From: Lewinellaceae bacterium
GTDB taxonomy: Bacteria > Bacteroidota > Bacteroidia > Chitinophagales > Saprospiraceae
Assembly: GCA_020636215.1 (NCBI GenBank)
Contig: JACJYG010000005.1
Coordinates: 124,001 to 188,000, forward strand
DNA: 64,000 bases
Direction of reading: 5' to 3'
Within the stretch, counting starts at the first letter, position 1, and each line of letters begins with the position of its first letter. This document shows, piece after piece, positions 16,254 to 25,196 of the stretch. Both the position numbers and the translations under genes were made by a program. The notes beneath the pieces are model-generated. The model ran no database searches and had not been told where the DNA came from. It worked only from the letters and a program-made list of their open reading frames with translations.

Positions 16254-17720
16254 TTGGAAAAAAAAGCATCCTCATACGATCAGTTGGTAGTCATAGATGA
16301 ACTACGCGTAGGGCCCCTTCGGCTGGAAAAAAGCCGCCTGGTAGCCCCATACACCGTACAGGCAAATGGCGTGGAAGAAAGTACGGAATTGATCTATTCT
16401 TTCGGAGAACCCGTATTTGATCCTAAAGATCCAGCCGCCCAGAACCTGGCCAGCGTGATGGCGGCGCAGGTGGCGCTTAACTATGGGCTGTTCTGCAAGC
16501 GCATCGTCCTCGATGGCTTGTATGATTCGGCCGATCGCCGTTTTCTTCGGGCCATGCTGGAGAATACTTCTCGCGAGATCTATGTCAAGAAATTTCTACA
16601 GCCCAATCTTTTCCTAATCGGGCCCTTGGCCAGCCTGCAAGCAGAGAAACGCGGGCATTACACTAATGCCGAGCTTGCTTTTGTCAATTCCAATTTTTCA
16701 GATACCCTGCCGGATATGGCCTGGGAGCAAAACCAGGACGCCTATTGCGTGTTGTCGAGTGGCGGCAAAGACAGCCTGCTGAGTTACGCCCTGCTGAAAG
16801 AGATGGGCAAGGAAGTGCATCCCATCTATGGAAATGAAAGCGGCCGGCACTGGTTTACGGCGGTCAATGGCTATCGTTATCAACAGTCAGTAGAACCCAA
16901 TACCGCAAAGGTATGGATGAATTCCGACCGGCTCTTTGCCTGGATGCTGCGCCATCTGCCATTCGTACGGCCGGATTTTGCCAGCCTGCGGGCCGATGAT
17001 TACCCCATTCGCCTCTGGACAGTGGCGGTATTCCTGGTGGGGGTGTTGCCGCTGATGCGCAAGCGCGGCATCGGCCGCCTGCTGATCGGCAATGAGTATG
17101 ATACGACCCGCCGCCTGCATCATGAGGGCATCCCCCATTACGATGGCCTATATGACCAAAGCCGCTTTTTTGATGAGGCGTTCAGCCGGTACTTTGTGGA
17201 CAAAGGTTGGGGCATCCGCCAATTTTCCATCCTCCGGCCTATATCCGAATTTATGATCCAAAAGGTGCTGACGCAGCGCTACCCGGAACTGCAGGCTCAG
17301 CAACTATCCTGCCATGCCGCACACGAGCAGGATGGTCGTATGCGCCCCTGTGGGCGTTGTGAGAAATGTCGTCGTATTGTTGGTATGCTCCGTGTCATCG
17401 GTGGCGACCCCCATCGCTGCGGCTATACGGATGAACAGATCGCGTACGCTCTAAAAAGCATTGATGCCGGTAAGATCAAACAACTTGGCCCTGACGCCTC
17501 TCAGCTTTTTTACCTTCTGAACCAGGCCGGACTGGTGGATGCTCCCAAAGCTAAACCCCACCCCGAAGTACTTCACCTGCGATTCGACAAAGAGCGCTCC
17601 CCCCTGGATGTTGTGCCGGCCGATATTCGCCAGGCGCTTTATGAGATCGTGCTGCCCTATACGGAAGGCGCGCTGATAAGGGAAGGCGGGCGTTGGGTGG
17701 CGTTGCCCTCCTTGTCTTAA
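16254..17720 (+). CDS. PP-loop ATPase with Cys cluster, MurL-like
   Basis: 488 residues from a TTG at 16254; the next in-frame ATG is 68 codons later, inside a conserved-looking region, so TTG is the best start. SSGGKDSLLS (SGGKDS at 169-174) is the pyrophosphatase loop that binds ATP. Cys353, then CGRCEKC (366-372), form a likely zinc cluster near the end. The order SGGKDS ... FSILRPISEF ... CGRCEKCRR resembles MurL, which adenylates the terminal glutamate of UDP-MurNAc-L-Ala-L-Glu and epimerises it. A QueC- or tRNA-modifying PP-loop enzyme is the alternative. It follows the DUF1611 gene across a repeat-filled 500-bp gap and may still be in the same functional unit. Confidence 0.8.
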   Translation: MEKKASSYDQLVVIDELRVGPLRLEKSRLVAPYTVQANGVEESTELIYSFGEPVFDPKDPAAQNLASVMAAQVALNYGLFCKRIVLDGLYDSADRRFLRAMLENTSREIYVKKFLQPNLFLIGPLASLQAEKRGHYTNAELAFVNSNFSDTLPDMAWEQNQDAYCVLSSGGKDSLLSYALLKEMGKEVHPIYGNESGRHWFTAVNGYRYQQSVEPNTAKVWMNSDRLFAWMLRHLPFVRPDFASLRADDYPIRLWTVAVFLVGVLPLMRKRGIGRLLIGNEYDTTRRLHHEGIPHYDGLYDQSRFFDEAFSRYFVDKGWGIRQFSILRPISEFMIQKVLTQRYPELQAQQLSCHAAHEQDGRMRPCGRCEKCRRIVGMLRVIGGDPHRCGYTDEQIAYALKSIDAGKIKQLGPDASQLFYLLNQAGLVDAPKAKPHPEVLHLRFDKERSPLDVVPADIRQALYEIVLPYTEGALIREGGRWVALPSLS

Positions 17721-17851
17721 CCGGGGTAGTTCTGAAATCCTTCTAGCCGCAGAGGTGTTCGATTGGTAATCAATTTTGAGCTATCCTGGCGCTTAGTTGT
17801 GATTTTTTCCCTAAATTTCGTCATTGACAGCCATAATTAAAAACCACCGCC

Positions 17852-19120
17852 ATGTCCGAACGGATACTCCGGGAAGTGTCAAAAACCGCGATCGGCCTCC
17901 TGTTAAAGGAGCCCTTTTACGGCCATTTCCTGACGGGCCTGTCCAAGGAAGTGACAGCGGCGGTGCCGACAATGGCCGTGGCGCTGTCCGAAAACAAGCT
18001 TTTCAAGCTATGCATCAATGCGCGCTTCTGGTCGGAGGAACTTTCAGAAGAAAAACACCGCTACGGTGTAATCAAACACGAGATATTGCACCTCGCCTTG
18101 GGGCATTTGCTGGCGGCTCCTAAATTCCAGAACCGAACCCTGTTTAACATCGCGGCCGATATCGTTGTCAATCAATACATCGAGCGGGAGCAGTTGCCCC
18201 AGGGGGCTATCCTGCTGGAGCAATTCCGGGATCTCAAACTGGAGCCCAACCAGGATATCGGCTACTATTACCGGCGCCTGATGCAGGCTGCCCGGGAGGG
18301 TGGGGGCGCAGGCCAGCCCGCTGGAAATCCTCAACAAGGTACAGGTAGTAGTGAAACATCGGGTATGGATATGGATCGGCTAAAAGAACTCCTGGAGCGC
18401 GGTAGTAGCGACTCCTGGCTGGAGCGCCACGAGCAATGGCAAAAACAGGCCCGGCAGCTTTCTGCCGCAGAGCAAAGCAACCTGGAGCAGGTCCGGGAAT
18501 CCATGATCCATTCTACCGTTCAGCGGCTGCAGAACCGCGATTTCGGCAGCCTGCCCGGCGAATTACAATCCTACCTGCGGGATATAACAGAGCGGAAGGC
18601 TTCTTCGGTCGACTGGCGGCGCGCCCTGCGCCTCTTTGCGTCCAGCAGTAGCCGCACCCATTTAAAAAACACCATCCGCCGTCCTTCCAAGCGCTACGGC
18701 ACTACACCCGGTATCAAGATACAGCGCAAACAAAAATTGCTGGTAGCCATCGACACTTCCGGCAGCGTACCTGACCAGGATATCCAGCGTTTCTTTTCCG
18801 AGATCTATCAGATATGGCGCCATGGCGCTGAAGTATTGGTCGTAGAGTGCGATACCGAGATCAAGCGGCAATACCCTTACCGGGGCCTCACACCCGACTT
18901 TATCATGGGCCGGGGCGGAACCGACTTCAATGCGCCCCTCCAATTTGCAAACCGGCATTTCCTGCCTGACGCTATTATTTACTTTACGGATGGATATGCT
19001 GCGGCTCCTCGTGTGGAAAGCCGGCGCCCAGTGCTTTGGATGGTCACGCCCGGCGGGCTGAAGGAAGGGGAGGGGATATGGGACGCCCTTCCGGGGAGGA
19101 AGGTGAAGATGAAAGTTTAA
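17852..19120 (+). CDS. VWA-like metallopeptidase-type protein (DUF2201 family)
   Basis: 422 residues. The N-terminal half carries HEILHLALGH (His76, Glu77, His80, with His85 as a possible further ligand), a zincin-type metal site. A Gly/Gln-rich linker (about 148-172) follows. The C-terminal half has the VWA metal-site motif DTSGS (301-305) and GRGGTDFNAPLQ. This matches the paired DUF2201 N- and C-terminal domains. Such proteins usually work with a MoxR-type AAA+ ATPase encoded next door. Here the only candidate ATPase in the window is at 55.0 kb. Peptidase activity is not certain. Monocistronic. Confidence 0.88.
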   Translation: MSERILREVSKTAIGLLLKEPFYGHFLTGLSKEVTAAVPTMAVALSENKLFKLCINARFWSEELSEEKHRYGVIKHEILHLALGHLLAAPKFQNRTLFNIAADIVVNQYIEREQLPQGAILLEQFRDLKLEPNQDIGYYYRRLMQAAREGGGAGQPAGNPQQGTGSSETSGMDMDRLKELLERGSSDSWLERHEQWQKQARQLSAAEQSNLEQVRESMIHSTVQRLQNRDFGSLPGELQSYLRDITERKASSVDWRRALRLFASSSSRTHLKNTIRRPSKRYGTTPGIKIQRKQKLLVAIDTSGSVPDQDIQRFFSEIYQIWRHGAEVLVVECDTEIKRQYPYRGLTPDFIMGRGGTDFNAPLQFANRHFLPDAIIYFTDGYAAAPRVESRRPVLWMVTPGGLKEGEGIWDALPGRKVKMKV

Positions 19121-19129
19121 AAAAATTTA

Positions 19130-19145
19130 GAAGCTGTTTGAGTTA
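19130..19145. repeat. Isolated end of palindrome family 1
   Basis: AGAAGCTGTTTGAGTT just after the VWA gene stop matches 14 of 16 terminal bases of the 13.2-kb element. No second arm is found within 300 bp, so this is a solo end or a chance match. Confidence 0.4.
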
Positions 19146-19234
19146 TAAAGCGTATGTTGAGGAGCCGAACTGGCTTTTGGAGCGTTTGGCAATCTGAAGT
19201 GATTTCTAACCAGCAACCAAGCCAATTCCTCATC

Positions 19235-19690
19235 ATGACAAATTCAATCGTTCGTTTCCTGAACATCTTTATGGCTGCATTGGTCGCAGGCGCCATATTC
19301 GGCATTTGGATAGGGTACAATCCAGCGTCTTTGTCGGCTACTGCCTATTTGGAGCAACAGCAAAACGCCATCCGGTCGCTGAATGTGCTGATGCCCATCC
19401 TTGGGGCAATTACCATTTTGCTAACCTTGCTTTCCGCTTATTTACAGCGTAAATCCAGGGCTGTTTTTATCTCCTTGTTGGTTGCTGCTGCTTTTTTTAT
19501 CATCAGCGGGCTGGTTACGAGGTTGGGCAACCAGCCTATCAACGCCATTGTCATCAAATGGCAAGCAGATTCCATTCCTGCCGAATGGACGGAGCTCCGT
19601 GATCAATGGTGGCAGTTTCACATCCTGCGGGCCTTATCGTCGCTGGTGGGCCTTGCACTGGTGATTTGGACAAGCATTCGGAAAGATTGA
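19235..19690 (+). CDS. DUF1772-like (anthrone oxygenase-type) membrane protein
   Basis: 151 residues from the ATG at 19235; an upstream in-frame ATG would add a non-hydrophobic leader that overlaps the repeat end. Four transmembrane segments. NQPINAIVIKWQ followed by LRDQWWQFHILRALSSL is the hallmark of the DUF1772 family. Most bacterial members have no assigned role. It stands alone. Confidence 0.8.
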   Translation: MTNSIVRFLNIFMAALVAGAIFGIWIGYNPASLSATAYLEQQQNAIRSLNVLMPILGAITILLTLLSAYLQRKSRAVFISLLVAAAFFIISGLVTRLGNQPINAIVIKWQADSIPAEWTELRDQWWQFHILRALSSLVGLALVIWTSIRKD

Positions 19691-19754
19691 AAGTTTTTTT
19701 TAAGCCTACTTTTTATTTGCTGTTTACCCGGACTTTGAGGTGGCCCTGGATTAG

Positions 19755-19802
19755 TCACGGGGTGACTGAACGCTAGAAAAATCAAGCTGAGTCACCCCGT
19801 GA
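19755..19802. repeat. 13-bp inverted repeat
   Basis: TCACGGGGTGACT (19755-19767) and AGTCACCCCGTGA (19790-19802) are exact complements with a 22-base loop. No T-run follows. Twelve of the 13 bases of the left arm also occur at 3969-3980. It could be a terminator of the preceding gene or a dispersed repeat. Confidence 0.5.
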
Positions 19803-19944
19803 TTACCCTGTAAAGTATAAAAATAGCCCTTAAAAGTGGGAAAAAAGAGTGGCCATTGCCCCTGCTTCATTCTTTACCTTGCAACAGAGCTGCTGAGATA
19901 CTTTTGCCTTGAAAAAACGAAAAGCCTGTTGCCTGGCAACAACT

Positions 19945-21471
19945 ATGAAAAAAACAGTCCATTTCCCGAAGCTACTCCCCTTCATCATAGCCCTGTTTTA
20001 CCTGCTGCTGTTCCCCGCCATGGCCAATTTTGGCGCTGGAATGCGGAAGCCCGAAACGCCTGTTTCGCCGGCAACCACCGTTGCGATTCAAACCGATAGC
20101 TTCACCCTGGCCCCATTCGGCAAATTGCACCTTTATCAACCAGCGGGCGCCCTTCAATCGGTTACCCTGATGATCTCAGGTGACGGGGGGTGGAAATACG
20201 GGGTCATCGATTTTGCAAAGACTTTTGCTGCGGAAGGGAGCCTCGTGGTGGGGGTCGACATTTTGCAGTACTACAAAAGCCTGAAGGCCAGCTCTGACAA
20301 GTGCTACCATGTGGCGGCCGATTTCTTGGCGCTGGCGGCGGCAGTGGAAAAACGAGCAGGATTAAAGGCCTACCAAAAACCGGTACTCATGGGCTATTCG
20401 AGCGGCGCTACACTCGTGTATGCCTTGCTGGCGCAAGCCAGGCCGGGTGCTTTTCTTGGAGGAATATCCCTCGGTTTTTGCCCGGAGTCGCCCCTTTCCA
20501 AAAAATTCTGCGAGCTGAACGGCTTGACGGAGGAATCGGTTTCCAAAGGTTTTGACCTGGACCCAGACCTCCAGTTGGGCAACCGATGGATCGTCCTGCA
20601 CGGCAAACTGGACAAGGTGTGCGACTTCCCTTCCACCAGCGATTTTGTGAAAAAAACGAGTGACGCGGAGTTTATCCCCTTGGAAAACGTTGGCCATGGT
20701 TTCAGCCACTACGCCGACTTCATGCCACAATGGAAACAGGCTTATCATGCTATTCTCGCCGATGCCGTCAGGGCGGAACAGGCGCGGCGAGCTACTATGC
20801 CGGCAGCGGCCAGCGCCTCAAAGCTTGCTGGCCTGCCCCTTGATATCACCGAGGCCAACCCGGCCAGGAAAGGTGGTCGATTCGCCGTTTTCTTTTCCGG
20901 CGACGGCGGCTGGTATAGCTTTGAGCAAAAAATAAGCGAACGGATGGCTGCCGATGGTGTTCCAACAGTAGGGATGGATACCCGCTCCTACTTTTGGAAC
21001 CAAAAAACACCGCAGCAGGCCGCTCAGGACCTTGCCCTGATCATGGATGTCTATTGCGAAAAATGGCAAAAGGAGGAAGTTGTGCTGATCGGCTATAGCA
21101 TGGGCGCCGAGGTGCTGCCGTTCATCCTTAACCAACTGCCGCTGGACAAGCAGATGATGGTCAGGGAAACCATTTTACTTTCCCCGGCCGAAAATTGCGA
21201 TTTTGAAATACACATCGCCGGCATGCTCGGAATTGGCAGCAGCGACTACCCCTATAAAGTGCTGCCCGAGATCCAAAAAATAGCCGCCCCCCTGCGGAAG
21301 CGCCTGCTGCTCATTACCGGCAGCGAGGAGAACAACCCCATGCCCGCCCAGCTAAAAAACTCGGGAGTGGATACCGCCACTGTGCCTGGCGACCATCATT
21401 ATAATAATAATTCGTCGGCCATTTATGAACTGCTGAAACGCAAGGGAGTGGGGGGAGTCCCTGGGCTTTGA
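19945..21471 (+). CDS. AcvB/VirJ-type duplicated alpha/beta hydrolase
   Basis: 508 residues from the ATG at 19945, which gives a clean signal peptide (about residues 1-28); the 12 codons upstream begin with TTG. Two hydrolase halves are visible: each has SGDGGW (78-83 and 318-323) and a nucleophile elbow, GYSSG with Ser152 and GYSMG with Ser385. This is the AcvB/VirJ layout. In Agrobacterium AcvB hydrolyses lysyl-phosphatidylglycerol in the periplasm. No lysyl-PG synthase (MprF) is in the window, so the substrate here is unproven. Monocistronic, convergent with the glucosidase. Confidence 0.85.
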   Translation: MKKTVHFPKLLPFIIALFYLLLFPAMANFGAGMRKPETPVSPATTVAIQTDSFTLAPFGKLHLYQPAGALQSVTLMISGDGGWKYGVIDFAKTFAAEGSLVVGVDILQYYKSLKASSDKCYHVAADFLALAAAVEKRAGLKAYQKPVLMGYSSGATLVYALLAQARPGAFLGGISLGFCPESPLSKKFCELNGLTEESVSKGFDLDPDLQLGNRWIVLHGKLDKVCDFPSTSDFVKKTSDAEFIPLENVGHGFSHYADFMPQWKQAYHAILADAVRAEQARRATMPAAASASKLAGLPLDITEANPARKGGRFAVFFSGDGGWYSFEQKISERMAADGVPTVGMDTRSYFWNQKTPQQAAQDLALIMDVYCEKWQKEEVVLIGYSMGAEVLPFILNQLPLDKQMMVRETILLSPAENCDFEIHIAGMLGIGSSDYPYKVLPEIQKIAAPLRKRLLLITGSEENNPMPAQLKNSGVDTATVPGDHHYNNNSSAIYELLKRKGVGGVPGL

Positions 21472-21505
21472 TTGCTTGGAGAAATCTCCTGTTATCCTTG
21501 TAAAA

Positions 21506-21592
21506 GTGGGAAATCGGAAATCGGAAGGCCGAAAAACAGACGTTCCCGGGCCGATACAGGCTCTTTCCCACTTCCGATTTCCGCCTTCCCAC
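21506..21592. terminator. Inverted repeat between convergent genes
   Basis: GTGGGAAATCGGAAATCGGA near 21507 pairs imperfectly with the region ending GGAAATCGGAAGTGG read on the minus strand (about 21567-21592). It lies in the gap between the AcvB-like and glucosidase genes, where a two-way terminator would be expected. Confidence 0.4.
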
Positions 21593-21593
21593 C

Positions 21594-24200
21594 TCAAATC
21601 ACCCCCGCCAGCCCCGTCCATCCCGTTTGGTGGGAAGCGCCCAATCCTCTTCCCGTTTCCGCGTGGAAATACTCGTAAAACAGCATCAGGCGCTTAAATT
21701 CCGCCTGGCGGAACAGTGGGTTATCTCCATGTACCGGGCGGACGCCATCGGAGTTTTCTTCAAAAAGGGACAACAGCCGGAAGCCGATTTCTCCGGCCGC
21801 TTCTCCGAAAGAAAGCTGTTGGCCGGAACCGGTGGGGAATTCCATTTTTACACTGTCGCCATAGAATTGCTGGTACGTTTTCAAGCCGTGGAGGAGCAGG
21901 AAATTCATGGGGAACCAAATCGGGCCCCGCCAGTTGGAGTTGCCGCCGAAAGCGCCCGTTTCCCCTTCTCCCGGCTCGTAGTGCAGGCCAAAACTTTGCC
22001 CATTCACCGACACTTCAACGGGATGTGCTGCGTGGTATTTCGATACCGATCGGATGCCGTGGGGGCTTAAAAATTCTCCCTCATCAAATAGGGAGCGCAA
22101 CAGCCGTTGCAGCCGCTCTGGCGGAACGAGCGAAAGCAGGATGTCGCCACCCTCATTCGATTGTTCGAAGACGATATATTCGTGGTGGGCATGGCGTTGT
22201 TCCCGGAAATACTGCAGGCGCTCGGCAAAGCCGGGTACGCTCGCTAATTCCGATTTATCCAGAACCGTCACTCCGAAGAGGGTGCTGAGGCCTACCAGGG
22301 AGCGGACGCGCAGCGGCAGCACCTCTCCTTCGTGCCGGAGGTGGTCGTAAAAGAAGCCTTCCGCTTCATCCCAGAGCGCATCGCCGAGGGTATTGAGCGA
22401 GGCGGCGATCCGCACGAAGTGCTCGAAAAACTTGACCGCCATGTCCTCGTAGGCAGGGTCTTTAGCGGCAAGCGTAAGCGCAATTTCCAGCATGTGCAGG
22501 CAGTAGAAGGCCATCCAGGCTGTACCGTCCGCCTGTTCGAGGGAGCAGCCGGCAGGGATACCTCTTTCCCGGTCGAACAAGGCAATGTTGTCCAGGCCGA
22601 GGAAGCCGCCTTCGAAGACGTTGTTGCCGTCGCTGTCCTCCCGGGTGACCCACCAGGTGAAATTGAGGAGCAGCTTTTGGAATACTTTTTCCAAAAACAG
22701 GCGGTCGCCCTTCCCCGTCATGGTTTTTTCCAGGCGATAAACCTCCAGGGCCGCCCATGGGTGAATGGGTGGGTTGATATCATCGAATGACCATTCGTAG
22801 CCAGGGACTTTGCCCTTGGGGTGCATGTACCACTCCCTCAAAAGCAGCAGCAGTTGTTTTTTGGCAAAATCAGGGTCGAGCGCCGCCAGGGGTATGCATT
22901 GGAAGGCCAGGTCCCAGGCAGCAAACCAAGGGTATTCCCACTTGTCGGGCATGGAAATGATGTCGGCTGCGTTCAGGTGCCGCCAGTTGGTATTGCGGCC
23001 ATTGCGGTGGCCCTCCGGGGGCGGCGGCTGTCCGGGGTCGCCATCGAGCCAGGCAGCTACGTTGTATTCGTAGTATTGTTTGCTCCAAAGCAGCCCGGCG
23101 AAGGCCTGTCGGCGGATGAGTTCGCAGTCTTTCCCCAACAAAGGGCAGACCGTCGGCACGGGCAAGCTATCGTAAAATTCGTCTGCTTCCTTTTTCCTTT
23201 TTTGAAAAAGGCCATCGAAAAAAGCCGGATCAAGCGGTTTGTCTACTTCCGCATCGGCGAGGCGCAACCGGATTGTGACGGATTGGCCGGCCTGAAGGGT
23301 GAAATGATAAACCGGGGCGCATTTCGTCCCTTCGTTTTTGCCGTTTAAGAAATCAAAATCCTGCCCGCAGACGGCCCGGTGAAAGGCATCTTTCACGAAA
23401 GGCGTGGCATTGTCCACCCCAAACAGGCGCGCGTCATTCGTGTCATTTTCGGTGAACAATAAATGTTCCGGCGGGCCGAACCAGAGGCGGTAGGCGCCGA
23501 GTTCCGGGTGCTGCGCCTCCACACCCTTTTCCACTGCCCGGATAGTCGGCCGGGGCCCGCCCACCGCCCAGGTGTTGCGGAACCAGAGTGTCGGGAGTAT
23601 CCAAAGCGTCTGTTGGGCCTGGCTGCGGTTGGTTGCCTTGATGCGGATGCAACAATCGTCGGTATCCGCTTTGGCGTATTCGGTGAGGATGTCGAAACAG
23701 CCATTTTCCCTCCAGGCCTCCGTATCGGACAGCTCCAATTCGGTTTGCTGGCGGCTGCGCTGTTGGTTTTCTTCCACGAGTTGTTGATAGGGGAATTCCG
23801 CACAAGGATAAAGGTAGCGGTGTTGCATCCAGGAATGCGTAGGCGTATTGTCGAGGTAGAAATACAGCTCTTTCACGTCCTCGCCGTGATTCCCTTCCTG
23901 GTTGGTTAGGCCGAACAGGCGCTCCTTTAAAATGGGGTCGCGCCCATTCCAAAAGGCCAGAGCAAAGCAAAGGCGTTGCTGCTCGTCGCTGATGCCGGCG
24001 ATGCCGTCTTCTCCCCAGCGGTAGGCGCGGGAGCGGGCATGGTCGTGGGGAAAATAATTCCAGGCGTCACCGTCGGCGGAGTAATCCTCCCGCACGGTTC
24101 CCCATTGGCGCTCGGAAAGGTAGGGGCCCCAGTGGAGCCAGTTTTTCTTGCCGTTGTAGTGGGCGGCGAGGCGTTGATTTTCAGCAGTATTCATCATCAT
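21594..24200 (-). CDS. GH63-like glucosidase (MGH1-type)
   Basis: 868 residues, no signal peptide, hence probably cytoplasmic. The N-terminal part (WLHWGPYLSERQWGTVREDYS, WNYFPHDHARSRAYRWGEDG) and the (alpha/alpha)6 part (KWEYPWFAAWDLAFQCIPLA, GGNSNWRGPIWFPMNFLLL) match the bacterial glucosidase family related to GH63 mannosyl-oligosaccharide glucosidase. The substrate is likely an alpha-glucoside such as a glucosylglycerate-type compatible solute or an oligosaccharide. Its start overlaps the stop of the upstream SDR gene by 4 bp (ATGA), so the two are coupled. The pairing of a glucose-releasing enzyme with a sugar dehydrogenase makes sense metabolically. Confidence 0.88.
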   Translation of the reverse strand: MMMNTAENQRLAAHYNGKKNWLHWGPYLSERQWGTVREDYSADGDAWNYFPHDHARSRAYRWGEDGIAGISDEQQRLCFALAFWNGRDPILKERLFGLTNQEGNHGEDVKELYFYLDNTPTHSWMQHRYLYPCAEFPYQQLVEENQQRSRQQTELELSDTEAWRENGCFDILTEYAKADTDDCCIRIKATNRSQAQQTLWILPTLWFRNTWAVGGPRPTIRAVEKGVEAQHPELGAYRLWFGPPEHLLFTENDTNDARLFGVDNATPFVKDAFHRAVCGQDFDFLNGKNEGTKCAPVYHFTLQAGQSVTIRLRLADAEVDKPLDPAFFDGLFQKRKKEADEFYDSLPVPTVCPLLGKDCELIRRQAFAGLLWSKQYYEYNVAAWLDGDPGQPPPPEGHRNGRNTNWRHLNAADIISMPDKWEYPWFAAWDLAFQCIPLAALDPDFAKKQLLLLLREWYMHPKGKVPGYEWSFDDINPPIHPWAALEVYRLEKTMTGKGDRLFLEKVFQKLLLNFTWWVTREDSDGNNVFEGGFLGLDNIALFDRERGIPAGCSLEQADGTAWMAFYCLHMLEIALTLAAKDPAYEDMAVKFFEHFVRIAASLNTLGDALWDEAEGFFYDHLRHEGEVLPLRVRSLVGLSTLFGVTVLDKSELASVPGFAERLQYFREQRHAHHEYIVFEQSNEGGDILLSLVPPERLQRLLRSLFDEGEFLSPHGIRSVSKYHAAHPVEVSVNGQSFGLHYEPGEGETGAFGGNSNWRGPIWFPMNFLLLHGLKTYQQFYGDSVKMEFPTGSGQQLSFGEAAGEIGFRLLSLFEENSDGVRPVHGDNPLFRQAEFKRLMLFYEYFHAETGRGLGASHQTGWTGLAGVI

Positions 24201-25009
24201 CCATTGTCTTCAAAACCAGGATAGAGGGTCATTCCTCCGTCAATAAAAATTGTCTCCCCGTGGATGTAGTCGCTGTCGTCGCTGCAAAGGAAAACGGCGA
24301 GCTTGCCGATGTCTTCCGGCAGGCCGACTCGTTTGTAGGGGATAAGTTGGAGCAAGTGTTTTTCCGCTTTGGGACTGTCCCAGGCTTCGTGGTTGATGGG
24401 TGTTTTGATGGCGCCTGGAGCGATGCTGTTCACCCGGACTTTCAGGTGGCCGTGCTCCTGGGCGATCGATTTCATCAGTAAATCCACCCCGCCTTTCGAT
24501 GCGGCGTAGTTGGCGTGGCCCGCCCAGGGGATGATCTCATGAACACTTGACATACAGATGATCTTACCCAAAGCCACCGACACATCGGGCCGCGGCCCCC
24601 GTCGGATGAACTCCCGGATGGCTTCCCGGGCGCAGAGGAACTGGCCCTTGAGGTTGACATTGAGCACCAGGTCCCAGTCCGCCACGCTCATGTCCACGAA
24701 AGGGCTATCCTTTTGCAGGCCGGCGTTGTTGATCAGAATGTCCACGGTGCCGAAGGCAGCCACGGCTTTTTGAAACAGGGCAATGACCTGATCTTCCTGG
24801 CTGACGTCACAGGCTACGGTCATAGCCTGGCCGCCGGAGGCGCGGATCTGGGCGGCAGCCTCTTCGGCTCCGGTGGGGTTGCCTACATAGTCGAGAACGA
24901 CATTAGCGCCGGCCTGTCCGAGGGCAATGGCGCAGGCTTTTCCGATACCGCTCGACGCGCCGGTGACGATGGCCGTTTGCCGGGCGAGGGGTAAATTAGT
25001 GCTTGGCAT
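24197..25009 (-). CDS. SDR family dehydrogenase, glucose 1-dehydrogenase-like
   Basis: 270 residues, classical short-chain dehydrogenase. TGASSGIG (17-24) binds the nucleotide, NNAG follows beta-4, and the catalytic set is Ser154/155, Tyr168 and Lys172 in YAASK. The C-terminus (ETIFIDGGMTLYPGFEDNG) is typical of the glucose 1-dehydrogenase subgroup. Asp/Tyr after beta-2 (LDYVG) does not settle NAD versus NADP preference. It is the first gene of a two-gene unit with the glucosidase (4-bp overlap), suggesting oxidation of released glucose to gluconolactone. Confidence 0.88.
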   Translation of the reverse strand: MPSTNLPLARQTAIVTGASSGIGKACAIALGQAGANVVLDYVGNPTGAEEAAAQIRASGGQAMTVACDVSQEDQVIALFQKAVAAFGTVDILINNAGLQKDSPFVDMSVADWDLVLNVNLKGQFLCAREAIREFIRRGPRPDVSVALGKIICMSSVHEIIPWAGHANYAASKGGVDLLMKSIAQEHGHLKVRVNSIAPGAIKTPINHEAWDSPKAEKHLLQLIPYKRVGLPEDIGKLAVFLCSDDSDYIHGETIFIDGGMTLYPGFEDNG

Positions 25010-25196
25010 AGTCCTGTTGGATGGTTTGCGAAAAATTGGATGGAATAGACATTTTATGGAGTTTATGAGGCAAAGACCAGATGGTGCATTTTGGCCACAT
25101 TTGCTACTCCAAAGAAATGGGACGGGAAAGGGCAGGCCTTTTTATTAATGACAGCAATGTGATTCTGCATAACTTTCTTCGACGGGCGCATGCCCC

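Noticed and set aside
15733..16275. Minus-strand frames with (Cys-Leu-Val)n and (Ser-Gly-Met)n repeats
   Set aside because: All frames stay open through a 9-bp tandem repeat; the products have no start context, no homology and arise from non-coding satellite DNA.
21594..25009. Glucosidase-SDR pair as a novel system
   Set aside because: Well-known families in a sensible, simple operon; not novel as seen.
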